Positions 1-7,046 of a stretch of 10,184 nucleotides of DNA are shown piece by piece (positions within the stretch are counted from its first letter, which is position 1; each line of letters begins with the position of its first letter). The notes beneath the pieces were generated by a model. It had not been told where the DNA came from. It did no database searches and saw nothing but the letters and a program-made list of their open reading frames with translations. The position numbers were made by a program, and so were the translations under genes. Source of the stretch: Phoronis ovalis (lineage: Eukaryota; Phoronida; Phoronidae); the NCBI GenBank assembly GCA_028565635.1, contig JAOXYB010066745.1:1-10184 (forward strand), in the 5' to 3' direction.

Positions 1-19
1 ATGTTCAGTAACGAACACC

Positions 20-270
20 AGTCTTCTTGCAACCCCAGGCAACGCATGCGCAATGCAAAATCGTATGACGTCATCAATCCGGATTGATCGTTCACACGAC
101 AGAGATGGAACCGGTTCCAACTCAAAATCGAAATCAAGCCACCTCTCCTAGTAGGATTCAGTGGGAACCGGTTTGAGGTAATCCCTTTGCGTTCACACTG
201 TTATTTACAACCGTATTCAGCTCGATCCGGATCTCGAACCGGTCCCAAAAACGTAGTCTGAACGGCCTAT
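20..270. repeat. Dispersed repeat with CCGG-centred palindromes (MITE-like), in MBOAT7 intron 3
   Basis: This GC-richer block stands out from its AT-rich surroundings. It contains perfect palindromes of 16 bases (73-88), 14 bases (106-119), 8 bases (166-173, AACCGGTT) and 10 bases (224-233, GATCCGGATC), plus ACCGGT at 238-243, all centred on CCGG. TGACGTCA, a CRE-type palindrome, lies at 66-73. The string CGTTCACAC occurs at 89-97 and 190-198. I saw no coding frame and no clear terminal inverted repeats. A short non-autonomous mobile element is the likeliest identity. Its borders are approximate. Confidence 0.5.
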
Positions 271-295
271 TAGATAAATATAGAATTGAACAAAC

Positions 296-479
296 CTGTT
301 AACATTCCAATGTAACAGTAACTATATAACATCATATCTAAAAGATTTGGTTGAATTCCTCGAAACTCTAATTCAAGTTCCCAATTTTTCTCGGGATTCG
401 AAGAGCTCATTGCTTGCTGTTTTTGTGCTTCTTTTCTATAGTTTGCGGTGTCATGTACTTCAAAGGCTAAACCTACCAG
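296..479 (-). CDS. MBOAT7: MBOAT7 coding exon 3
   Basis: The acceptor TTATTTTGTAG is followed by 61 codons starting LVGLAFEVHDT in phase 0, which continues exon 2 exactly (LTLK|LVGLAFEV). A polar cytosolic loop (YRKEAQKQQAMSSSNPEKN) follows, then the conserved PNLLDMMLYSYCYIGMLTG. The donor ACAG|GTTTGT after 296 leaves phase 1, so the Gly codon is finished by the next exon, expected to begin with the family's PFFRY-type sequence. That exon is not found in 1-295. Confidence 0.92.
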
Positions 480-2409
480 CTACAAAATAAATGTATGTCA
501 AATGTTCTTGCATCATACAAAGTTTCAAATCATATTTTTCTTATATCTTTCATTCGTAATGCCTCTACGAATGGGAAAACATGGCAACAACGACAGTTTA
601 AATTTTTTGTGCATAAAAATGTGAAATTATGCACATTAAAAAAAAATTAATACCAGACATTGCATGCCTTACAACAGTCAAGGAGCACAGAAAATACAAA
701 CCTTTAATGTAAGTAAAAGTTGTACTGCATTAACATGAGCAACAGTTTGAGGAAGACCATACCAATGCGCTGTGCGAAAAAATGCTAAGTATCCAAAACA
801 CCATGTAAAACTTGCTATATGACAGTACCTAAAATTTTAAACGGGGCAAATTAATTCACCAATATTCACACAGTTGCCGTACAAGTTCAAGTATGGTATA
901 ACTTATTAAATCAACTATGGACCAACATTTCAACGGATTTCAAGCTTCTAAATTAAAACTTTCAATATCATCACATGTCCATCAGTGTTTCTTTTTAAGC
1001 ACAGTACTATTTGTTCCATGCTTGATTTAACTGTATCATATGTCCGACTGAATTGTAGACCATATTTTGTAATTATTTGCTGCCCTGAGATTCATCAGAT
1101 GTTTCCAGTTATGCCAACCCCAAAAGATTTTGAAGACGGTTAAAGAAAGTGTTCTCAGGGATTATATTGTGAGCGGTTTAAACATGCACCTAGAAATTTA
1201 TTGAATAATTAATGCATTTTCCTGCAATTTGGAGCATTTTTACATACAAATTTTGAATTTTTATAGGTTCCTAAAACATGCGGAGTGCTTAACAAAGCAG
1301 GTGAGAAGGAGATGTGAAGTATGGGTGTTACCTGCCAAATACGGGTGACTTGGTATGTCTGATATTAAATACATACTCTGAAAAATGTGTTCACAGGTAC
1401 TATATTGTGAGCAGTTTAAACATGCACCCCCTAGAAATTTGTTGAATAATTAATGCATTTTCCTGCAATTTGGTGTATATTAAATACATACTCTGAAAAA
1501 TATCATACCCCACTTGTCAATTAAATACAAAATGAGTAAAAGATGAACAATGAAAAACGTCGGTTGCTTTGTTATGAGCTAATCTAAATAAAGCTTTTAA
1601 TATGTATCTATGATACTGATCCTTGTGATGAAACACCTCATTGAATGTCATTTCACAATTCAGTGCAATGCTGTCGAGACTTATGATCCAAGTCCGAAGC
1701 ACCGCTTCACATCTCTCCTTAATATTTGCTGTGGGTCGTGAAGAATGTGTCAAGCGCTCTTAATAACATATAGCAGCAGGTTAGTTTTCTTATTGGATAT
1801 TGTGTTCCATATTAAAAACCACTCAGAAATGTTTTCAAAATCAGAAGCATTTTGAGTGATGAAAAGACTTTTCATTGGCTAGGCATGGTAAAGAACTAAG
1901 AAAAAAATGACAGAGTATGAAATGTTAGCTTTAACCGACCACGCAATGAATAAGATTCAATCATGATTTCTGGGACTATAACTATAAGTAAAATAGGCCA
2001 TAAGGCACAAGTATAATCACAGATGAATCTCATTCTCAATCTCATTGTAAATAAATGCTAGCTAGGACGTATTTAAGAAATTAAGTATTAGTATGTTTGA
2101 AGAACTTTTCAGAACTGTGCCTAACACATCACAAACAGTAAAATACAAGGCAGGTTACAGTACTCTACGTCATATTTATAAACCGATCTAAATTTACCTA
2201 GGGGAAATGAAAATCAGCAAGACACAATTTCCGAGTGCTGTTATAAATGAGTGTAATCCGTTGAATCCGCAAACGAAAGATACCATGGCTGCACCAACAG
2301 ATGCACAAATGAACTGCCGCTGTCTTCCATGTTTTACATATTTTACAATGTGCCCTGTTCCTAAAGAAATAGCCAATAAAATAGCGTATATCCAATCGTC
2401 CCGGGACAT
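296..2409 (-). CDS. MBOAT7: MBOAT7-like lysophosphatidylinositol acyltransferase, 5' part of gene (3 coding exons, partial)
   Basis: Three exons read on the minus strand and join in phase: 2409-2198, 828-702 and 479-296. They encode the first 174 residues plus one base of the next codon. The product begins MSRDDWIYAILLAISLGTG and continues with hydrophobic segments, then YLAFFRT, NAVQLLLTLK, LVGLAFEV and LYSYCYIGMLTG. These match in order the N-terminal third of animal MBOAT7 as I remember it (MSPEEWTY, YLLFFR, NAVQLLLTLKLVSLASEV, YSYCYVGIMTG). MBOAT7 is a multipass ER and endomembrane enzyme that transfers polyunsaturated acyl chains, mainly arachidonoyl, from CoA to lysophosphatidylinositol. 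The catalytic Asn/His region lies in later exons, beyond position 1. Introns are 1369 and 222 bases, and both contain only repeats or unrecognised sequence. The family call is strong. Orthology to MBOAT7 rather than another MBOAT rests on remembered motifs. Confidence 0.9.
702..828 (-). CDS. MBOAT7: MBOAT7 coding exon 2
   Basis: The acceptor AAATTTTAG precedes position 828. The single first base G completes the Arg codon begun in exon 1 (AG+G). The following 42 codons include CHIASFTWCFGYLAFFRTAH, and the exon closes with NAVQLLLTLK. The donor is AAG|GTTTGT after 702, in phase 0. The stretch corresponds to the human YLLFFR...NAVQLLLTLK segment. The exon has no Met near its start and is short. 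Confidence 0.92.
1149..1501. repeat. Duplicated repeat modules A and B in MBOAT7 intron 1
   Basis: Module A (1149-1233 and 1386-1473) shares GTTTAAACATGCACC, TTGAATAATTAATGCATTTT and CCTGCAATTTGG with only a few differences. Module B, starting ATATTAAATACATACTCTGA, occurs at 1362-1386 and 1477-1501, apparently identical over 25 bases. The order is A1, B1, A2, B2, so a unit was duplicated in tandem, with spacing of 237 bases for A and 115 for B. The unit has no coding frame and may be part of a mobile element or a satellite seed. Confidence 0.75.
1502..2197. other. Rest of MBOAT7 intron 1, nothing recognised
   Basis: This AT-rich intronic sequence has no recognised exon or RNA gene. A 78-codon minus-strand open frame (1517-1753) has no ATG at its start and no motif I know, so I treat it as chance. 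Confidence 0.5.
2198..2409 (-). CDS. MBOAT7: MBOAT7 coding exon 1 (start codon, first membrane segments)
   Basis: The ATG at 2409-2407 gives a start MSRDDW that aligns with vertebrate MSPEEW, so I prefer it to the in-frame TTG twelve bases upstream. The exon encodes 70 residues, with a membrane helix at about residues 6-18, a basic loop KYVKHGRQRQ, and further hydrophobic stretches containing SFVCGFNGLHSFITALGN. It ends AG|GTAAAT at 2198/2197 in phase 2. If the intron is not removed, the frame hits a TAA two bases past the splice point, as expected for a true exon edge. Confidence 0.9.
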
Positions 2410-2490
2410 CGTACGCTGCAATCAGGGTATATCTAAGGAAAGCCAGCTGCGGGGGGGCAAATAAGTAAACTTCCGGGAATTACATGAGCT
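2410..2490 (-). promoter_or_regulatory. MBOAT7 5' leader and ETS-type core promoter region
   Basis: On the minus strand, CCGGAAGT (plus-strand ACTTCCGG, 2469-2476) is a consensus ETS/GABP site 60 bases before the start codon. No TATA box is visible. This is typical of housekeeping promoters. A pyrimidine-rich stretch ending CCCCCCCGCAG at about 2449 could instead be a 3' splice site, in which case the leader would be spliced and the transcription start would lie further upstream. Sequence alone does not decide this. Confidence 0.4.
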
Positions 2491-2889
2491 CCGGCTCTGC
2501 AGAAATACCTTTCGATTATGAATTAACTGGATTCTAAAACGCTATTAAATTATTGTAAAGAAAATGAAGAGAAAATAATATAAAATTGTTTTCGGGACAG
2601 TGGGCCGGGCATTTCTAATTTACAATTAGGGGTGTATGAATATTTATAACTGAAACTTTATGTTGATGTTTATAGTCAATTAGCAATTTAAAGTAATAAA
2701 TTAAGTTAATATTTAACTTAGTAATTAATTGAATAGTAAGTCACAATACCGTGCACATTTCCTGTTTATATCACTCAGAAAATCAATAGATAGAAGCTTA
2801 GTTTCCCCGGTGGGTACTGTCATTCAAAGTCACTATACTGATATATATATACTTGCCGCCCACTAGGACACCTTTTTTCAGCTCCCGCA
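2491..2889. other. Intergenic, AT-rich, no gene seen
   Basis: This is the region upstream of MBOAT7 on its strand. It has runs of A/T and a short (AT)n stretch near 2840-2850. No coding frame or RNA fold is supported. Confidence 0.5.
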
Positions 2890-3225
2890 TTTACCACAGG
2901 TACGTTTTTCAAGTTTCCCAAAGCCTTACTTACCACAGGGTATATCTTTCTAGTTGAATATTTGCCACAGGGTATATTTTCAAAAATTATTCGTTTACCA
3001 CGGGGTATATTTCCTGGAAAACACATTTACGACAGGTATGAAAAATTAAGGTTCCTAAATTTTCCCGTATTTATTTACCACAGGATATGTAATTTACAGG
3101 AAATTTTACACAGGATATCTATTTGAGGAGGGTTATTTATAAATTACAACAGTGTATATTTTTCAGGGTTTTTTTTTCATTTACGACAGGGTAGATTTTT
3201 GGTGACCTTTCTTTACCACGGTATC
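2890..3225. repeat. Degenerate minisatellite, about 10 copies of a TTTACCACAGGGTATATTTT core
   Basis: Variants of TTTACCACAGGGTATATTTT begin near 2890, 2930, 2961, 2994, 3025, 3074, 3103, 3142, 3180 and 3212. Spacing varies between about 30 and 49 bases. The core is conserved (ACCACAGG or ACGACAGG followed by GTATAT) while the rest of each unit has diverged. A minus-strand open frame across part of it (2820-3026) only reflects the repeat unit. The irregular spacing and the eukaryotic setting exclude a CRISPR array. Confidence 0.75.
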
Positions 3226-4103
3226 AGCTGCAGGTTAGTTCCTAAGGTTAACCATTCAATAATTCATATTATTTGGTATACATGAATGAGCCTTCATGCG
3301 CCTGCTCAGCAATCTTAGTTTTATTAGATACAGATTAAACTTAGCGATCGAAAATCATAAGTTTTGACAATGAAACATAAGTTGCAACTTTCCAGTAATT
3401 GCCATTATTTACAATATTTAGTCAGACGGTGATATTTTATCCAGTTAACAACTAACCAGTATTGGATGGCTCAAATATCCGCTCACTGTCGGGTCACTGT
3501 ACAAAACAGAGTAAAACAACTTGTTTAAAATCTAAAATGGTCTTGCTCCATAACACCTTGGGCAAAATATGGAGAAAAAAGCTCCATGTGCACAATTATA
3601 GCACACGTCATAGTGTTGATGGTGCCTATATCTCTATATGTCATAGTGTGAAGGGACCTGGTACCAAGTCCTTTTCATATATATACAATGACTGGTATGA
3701 AATGAGTTACCTTAAGCAATGCAATCATCAGGCTTGGTAAATATTTTCAATGTTAAAAATCACTTATCAAACCAAATGTGCATTGCTGTTAATAGTAAAG
3801 TTCTCATTTCGTGCTCTGTCAGTTTAGCATAATTATTTTTGTATTTACTATTTAACTTGGTATATTGAATTTTTATCAATTAGAACCATGCTAGATGACC
3901 ATTGTTACCACTCGTCATCTTGAATACCAACGACAACAGTAGAAATAAGTTGTTAACTTTATTGTGTTTTTATTGTTAGGTATTTTTCCATCAATCTAGT
4001 CTGTATTTTGTCATCTGTACATATTCTTTGTTGTTTTATATCGAAACTAAACCAAATAATAAAAAAGTAGAGTCATGTCTGCTATAAATAATGCCTATAC
4101 AAA
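3226..4103. other. Intergenic, no supported gene
   Basis: This is AT-rich sequence. A plus-strand open frame of 92 codons (3462-3740) shows no recognisable domain, signal peptide or splice context, and I do not call it a gene. Confidence 0.45.
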
Positions 4104-4325
4104 CGACTGGAGACCACCTGGTGGGTAATTATGAAATCAAGTACAGGAATTAAATTACAGCTTTACCCGTCACTATAAAAGAATCTCATCGATTTTCGAC
4201 AAAATGAAATTCGTTTCTCACAACCGTTAGAGAAAAACGGTTAAAATAGTCAGTGATAAACTGGGCTTTATTTGTTACTAGGTAGATACGTAGTGACTGG
4301 GGCTGTAATTTGATTATACCAGTCG
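4104..4325. mobile_element. Small inverted-repeat element (MITE-like), about 222 bases
   Basis: The outer ends are inverted: CGACTGG at 4104-4110 against CCAGTCG at 4319-4325. Inside, AATTAAATTACAG (4148-4160) pairs with CTGTAATTTGATT (4303-4315) with one mismatch, and GTCACTA (4169-4175) pairs with TAGTGAC (4291-4297). Near the centre, AACCGTT (4222-4228) and AACGGTT (4236-4242) form a perfect 7-base stem. The nested inverted repeats without a coding frame fit a non-autonomous DNA transposon. I could not identify a target-site duplication. Confidence 0.5.
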
Positions 4326-4909
4326 AATGGTGTATTACTTTAATAATCTGCATAGTCTTGCTTTGGGAGCTTCGAAATTTCGTTTTTCAGTGATTCTGAT
4401 ACTTTAAGGTTTAAAATGTAATTCAGTGCATTCGTTATCTCTTTCGCTGCATTCGAGACACATCTGATAAATAAAAACTTTTTAATTAGAATGATTATGA
4501 TTTGATTATAATTTTTTTATTTTTTTTATTTAGTAACTTCAAGTTGGTTTTATGTGTAAAGAACGTAAATTAACGGCTGTTCCATCGTGAAATTTGATTC
4601 GTTCTGATGTCCTCTACTGTCGCTCTTAATTTATTTTTGCAAATTCAGCTCTCATGCAGCCCTACATTTGGGAGAATCTTATATAAAGCGACGTGCACGG
4701 TACTGATCATGAGAGAGAATAACAAAACTATAAAGTCAACCTGTATTTTGGTGGTTAACTCAAAGGGATTCCAACTGCAGCTGATAACTATACATGATGT
4801 GATGTTATTTGCAATTCCAGATATAAAACGAAGTGCGATATTTACTTGCTCAAAAGATTTATTAAAGTATAGAAACAAGCTAACGTACAGTAGAGACGAT
4901 GTTGTACCA
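4326..4909. other. Intergenic, no supported gene
   Basis: This is AT-rich sequence ending at the predicted 3' end of the cationic-peptide gene. Overlapping open frames on both strands (plus 4607-4915, 102 codons; minus 4645-4878, 77 codons) have no recognised motifs. A spliced exon is not excluded. Confidence 0.4.
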
Positions 4910-4930
4910 TTCTAGTATTCTAAAGTCAAT

Positions 4931-4936
4931 TTTATT
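4931..4936 (-). terminator. Polyadenylation signal AATAAA of the cationic-peptide gene
   Basis: AATAAA on the minus strand (plus TTTATT) lies 120 bases after the TAA stop of exon 4. Cleavage is expected around 4905-4920, giving a 3' untranslated region of about 140 bases. Confidence 0.6.
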
Positions 4937-5055
4937 GCTAAATATTTTCCCGAGTTTAATGTAAGCAACGTAGCTGTTAGCTAGAAAATTGCAGTATGTA
5001 TTTCATTTGGCCCAGTCGTAAAATATGACGTCCTTAAATGTTATGATCGTTTCTT

Positions 5056-5102
5056 TTACTTTTTCTGCTCTTCTATTGCGTTCAGTATCTCAGCTAGACG
5101 CC
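5056..5102 (-). CDS. Cationic-peptide gene, coding exon 4: C-terminal helix and stop
   Basis: A good acceptor (GATTTTGTTTTTCTAG) precedes GG, which completes an Arg codon with the C left by exon 3. RLAEILNAIEEQKK and a TAA stop at 5058-5056 follow. The peptide looks like an amphipathic helix. The phase fit, the strong GTGAGT donor upstream and an AATAAA 120 bases downstream together support this as the true last coding exon. It is too short to be certain without RNA evidence. Confidence 0.65.
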
Positions 5103-6638
5103 CTAGAAAAACAAAATCAACGTTTATAAGTTTAAAAGAGACCAGATAACAAGATAACAGCATAAAGAAACACACATCTCGCAATGTGCCGAATCGCTAC
5201 TTCTTACAAATCCTTACTATTACATTAAATGGGCTTCAGTCGTCAGTCGGCATTTTGCAAAACTCGAGCCATTAACTTTCGGAAAATCATTATCGTCGGA
5301 TAAAAATATTTAAACCTGTTGTAAATATGTAACATATTTCTTTATACAAATCTATCTCATCTTTTCTCTATCCGTTAACTTGCTCTGGTGACTAGCTGTG
5401 CGAATAATGTTACGTGTGAAACAGAGGGTAACCCACTGAATGCAGAATTACAGTGCTATCCAGTGCTGAATTAACGCATGCTCCCTATGTGAATTAAACA
5501 ATCTAACTAAAGAGAACGTTTCAATGTTTTAATGCAGAAATTATGCAAATGTAAAGGAAGTTTTTAAACAATTACATGTGTTACTTGTTAGCACCTGATA
5601 TACCATTCGAGATAGAATAGATGCATGAACAGTTTATATTCTCTATATGTTATATTAGAGTTATTATGTTGACTTTTAACTAGAACAGCATAGTGGCTTG
5701 CGGCAAATTTTCAACTAAAAATATAACTCACGTTCGTCAGTGTCATCATTTTCTTCCAACTCTCTCAAATCTTCGTCATCGTCGTCATCCCCCATCGCTC
5801 TTTTAAACTCGTTTTCATCGATGAATCCGTCCTCTAAAATGTATATGAACTTATGAACTTTACTCATACTAGCGAAAAAATTAAATTCAGTTTTCGTTAA
5901 GTTGTTTGTTAAAAAATCTATGCGATCACTAGATGACATATCAGTGCAACTATTATATTGCAATTTCTATTATTGAAACTATTTGTTTTTAGAAACTATC
6001 CGTGTCTAAATCTCACTTCCTATGTAATGTAAATTAATTGTACTTTTTTCTTGTATGTTTTTTTCTGCGCATAATGACAGTTAAAAGAACGCTTTGCCAG
6101 CGTGACAGTAAAATAATAAAAATTGGCGGTGTTTCGCGCCAAACGAATCTTGGATAATGTGGCCGTGCATTGAAATGAAATTTAAAACTGTTACTTACTA
6201 TCTAGATCAGCCATAGAGAATTCTTCTTGTAGTTCGGATTTTTCCACATTTAGTTCTCGGGCCATGGTATCGATGTTCATTTTCTTAAAAATGCAAAACA
6301 AAAAAGATATGGAAACAAATTTATTTTCAGTTTTTCTAGATTTTCTAAACAGCTTTTGAAAACTGATTGGAAGTGTTGCCTCTGCTACACTAAATAATAA
6401 AACTATACTTCGACTCAGCAAAATTAAAAGAGTAAAGATATTGCATTATATTACTTACCTCAAATCTACGTCCAATTGGTAGATATCTGTATATTCTATA
6501 ACCGGTCCTGATAATGCGCCACACCCTACGAAAACGAATTCGTCGAAAACGAAATCGACCCCATGCTTGCGAGTCATCAGGCAACAGGCAGCCAACAGCA
6601 AAAGCCAACAGCAATATGTGCACAAGACCGAGCTTCAT
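5056..6638 (-). CDS. Secreted Arg-rich cationic (antimicrobial-type) peptide precursor with EF-hand and acidic pro-domain, 137 aa, 4 coding exons
   Basis: The coding exons are 6638-6459, 6283-6199, 5833-5732 and 5102-5056 (414 bases with stop). They join in phases 0, 1 and 1. The precursor has five parts. Residues 1-25 are a signal peptide (MKLGLVHILLLAFAVGCLLP, ending DSQA|W). Residues 26-55 are a cationic peptide with 11 Arg, 8 aromatics, and no Lys, Cys or acidic residue. Residues 56-58, Gly-Arg-Arg, are a dibasic cleavage and C-terminal amidation signal. Residues 86-97 are a canonical EF-hand loop, DLDKDGFIDENE. Residues 104-108 are five Asp within a strongly acidic tail, which ends in a helix-like RRLAEILNAIEEQKK. 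The last 77 residues carry 29 acidic and 11 basic residues. The order signal, cationic peptide, acidic C-terminal pro-region is known from tachyplesins, clavanins and styelins. From memory, mussel mytimycin precursors end in an EF-hand extension of about 75 residues. An antimicrobial role is inferred. I do not recognise this exact family. Confidence 0.8.
5732..5833 (-). CDS. Cationic-peptide gene, coding exon 3: second half of EF-hand and acidic tail
   Basis: The acceptor CATTTTAG is followed by AG, which completes a Lys codon with the A left by exon 2. This builds an unbroken 12-residue loop with Asp1, Asp3, Asp5, Gly6, Ile8, Asp9 and Glu12. The exiting helix EFKRAMG follows, then DDDDDEDLRELEENDDTDE. 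The donor GAAC|GTGAGT leaves phase 1. If this donor is not used, the frame runs only five more codons (RELYF) to a TAG at 5717-5715, giving a 127-residue product. Confidence 0.8.
6199..6283 (-). CDS. Cationic-peptide gene, coding exon 2: start of pro-domain and first half of EF-hand
   Basis: The acceptor TTTTGCATTTTTAAG precedes 28 codons (KMNIDTMARELNVEKSELQE, then EFSMADLD) and one base. The donor is GATA|GTAAGT. The 85-base exon encodes the entering helix (ELQEEFSMADLD) and the first three loop positions, Asp86-Leu-Asp88. The frame runs into a stop just after the donor, as expected. Confidence 0.8.
6459..6638 (-). CDS. Cationic-peptide gene, coding exon 1: signal peptide plus mature peptide
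   Basis: The exon encodes 60 residues and ends TTTGAG|GTAAGT, a strong donor in phase 0. The chosen ATG (6638-6636) follows a 3' splice site by 7 bases and starts a typical n/h/c-region signal peptide. A more upstream in-frame ATG at 6728 would fall in the intron. The mature peptide begins WGRFRFRR and ends RYLPI before GRR. RFRRI and RFRRV are adjacent copies of a five-residue unit (residues 30-34 and 35-39). The signal and the whole effector share one exon, so the effector can be swapped relative to the pro-domain. Confidence 0.85.
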
Positions 6639-6645
6639 GGTAAGT
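6639..6645 (-). other. 5' untranslated part of the exon carrying the start codon
   Basis: Minus-strand CTTTTCCGTTCAG ends at 6646 and is a good 3' splice site. The next seven bases, ACTTACC, lead into the ATG. The leader is therefore spliced, and the upstream in-frame ATG at 6728 belongs to intron 1. Confidence 0.7.
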
Positions 6646-6923
6646 CTGAACGGAAAAGATGACAAACATAACAGCAAAATACAAAAACTAATAAAATGGA
6701 GTGAGGTAGGAGAATTGTTCATTATCAATATTCTTAATTCCTGAAATGATTTTTTTAATCAGATAATCGTAAAAAAAAATCCAAATGTTCCATATATATA
6801 ATTTAACAATTGAAAACATTTATCGCATTGTGATTAAATTATTCAACATACAATTTACAGCATCACAAATTTTCTTCTAATTTCCCACCACATAACGTTA
6901 CTTATACATTAAACATCTTTTAC

Positions 6924-6971
6924 CTGAACTTCTGGCAAGCGACTGTACTTTAGAATATACCTCGCAAGTTA
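6924..6971 (-). other. Non-coding first exon of the cationic-peptide gene
   Basis: The minus-strand donor TTCAG|GTAAAAG has its cut after 6924. The transcription start is placed about 30 bases after the TATA box, near 6971, giving an exon of roughly 48 bases. Intron 1 is then 6923-6646 (278 bases). The start position is inferred from TATA spacing only. Confidence 0.6.
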
Positions 6972-6992
6972 TAAAACATATGGTACAATCTT

Positions 6993-7002
6993 CCTTTTTA
7001 TA
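6993..7002 (-). promoter_or_regulatory. TATA box of the cationic-peptide gene
   Basis: TATAAAAAGG on the minus strand, preceded by GGG, matches the TATA consensus closely. It sits about 75 bases before the first donor and in the right orientation for the peptide gene. By eye I saw no NF-kappaB consensus in the adjoining 300 bases. Confidence 0.65.
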
Positions 7003-7046
7003 CCCTTCTGTAGTCACGGACAGCTGCAGCCGGACCTCGGTATTCA

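Noticed and set aside
1517-1753. Minus-strand 78-codon open frame inside MBOAT7 intron 1
   Set aside because: It opens with TTG rather than ATG, has no known motif, and the MBOAT7 exons splice past it in phase.
2207-2464. Plus-strand 85-codon open frame
   Set aside because: It is the antisense shadow of MBOAT7 exon 1, whose minus-strand product aligns with the family.
2890-3225. CRISPR-like repeat array
   Set aside because: Repeats are degenerate, spacing varies from about 30 to 49 bases and the DNA is eukaryotic. It is a minisatellite.
3462-3740. Plus-strand 92-codon open frame
   Set aside because: It has no recognised motif, is AT-driven in codon use, and no splice or promoter context was found.
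4607-4915. Plus-strand 102-codon open frame
   Set aside because: No domain, signal peptide or homologue is recognised. Its length is within reach of chance in a 10 kb six-frame search. It runs antisense to the 3' end of the peptide gene. It is kept only as an unexplained frame.
6390-6728. Full 112-residue minus-strand open frame taken as one protein
   Set aside because: Its first 30 residues lie upstream of a good 3' splice site (6646), and its last 22 or so lie past a GTAAGT donor (6458). Only the part 6638-6459 is exon.
6514-6744. Plus-strand 76-codon open frame rich in Arg
   Set aside because: It is the antisense of the cationic-peptide exon and has no signal peptide or splice support.
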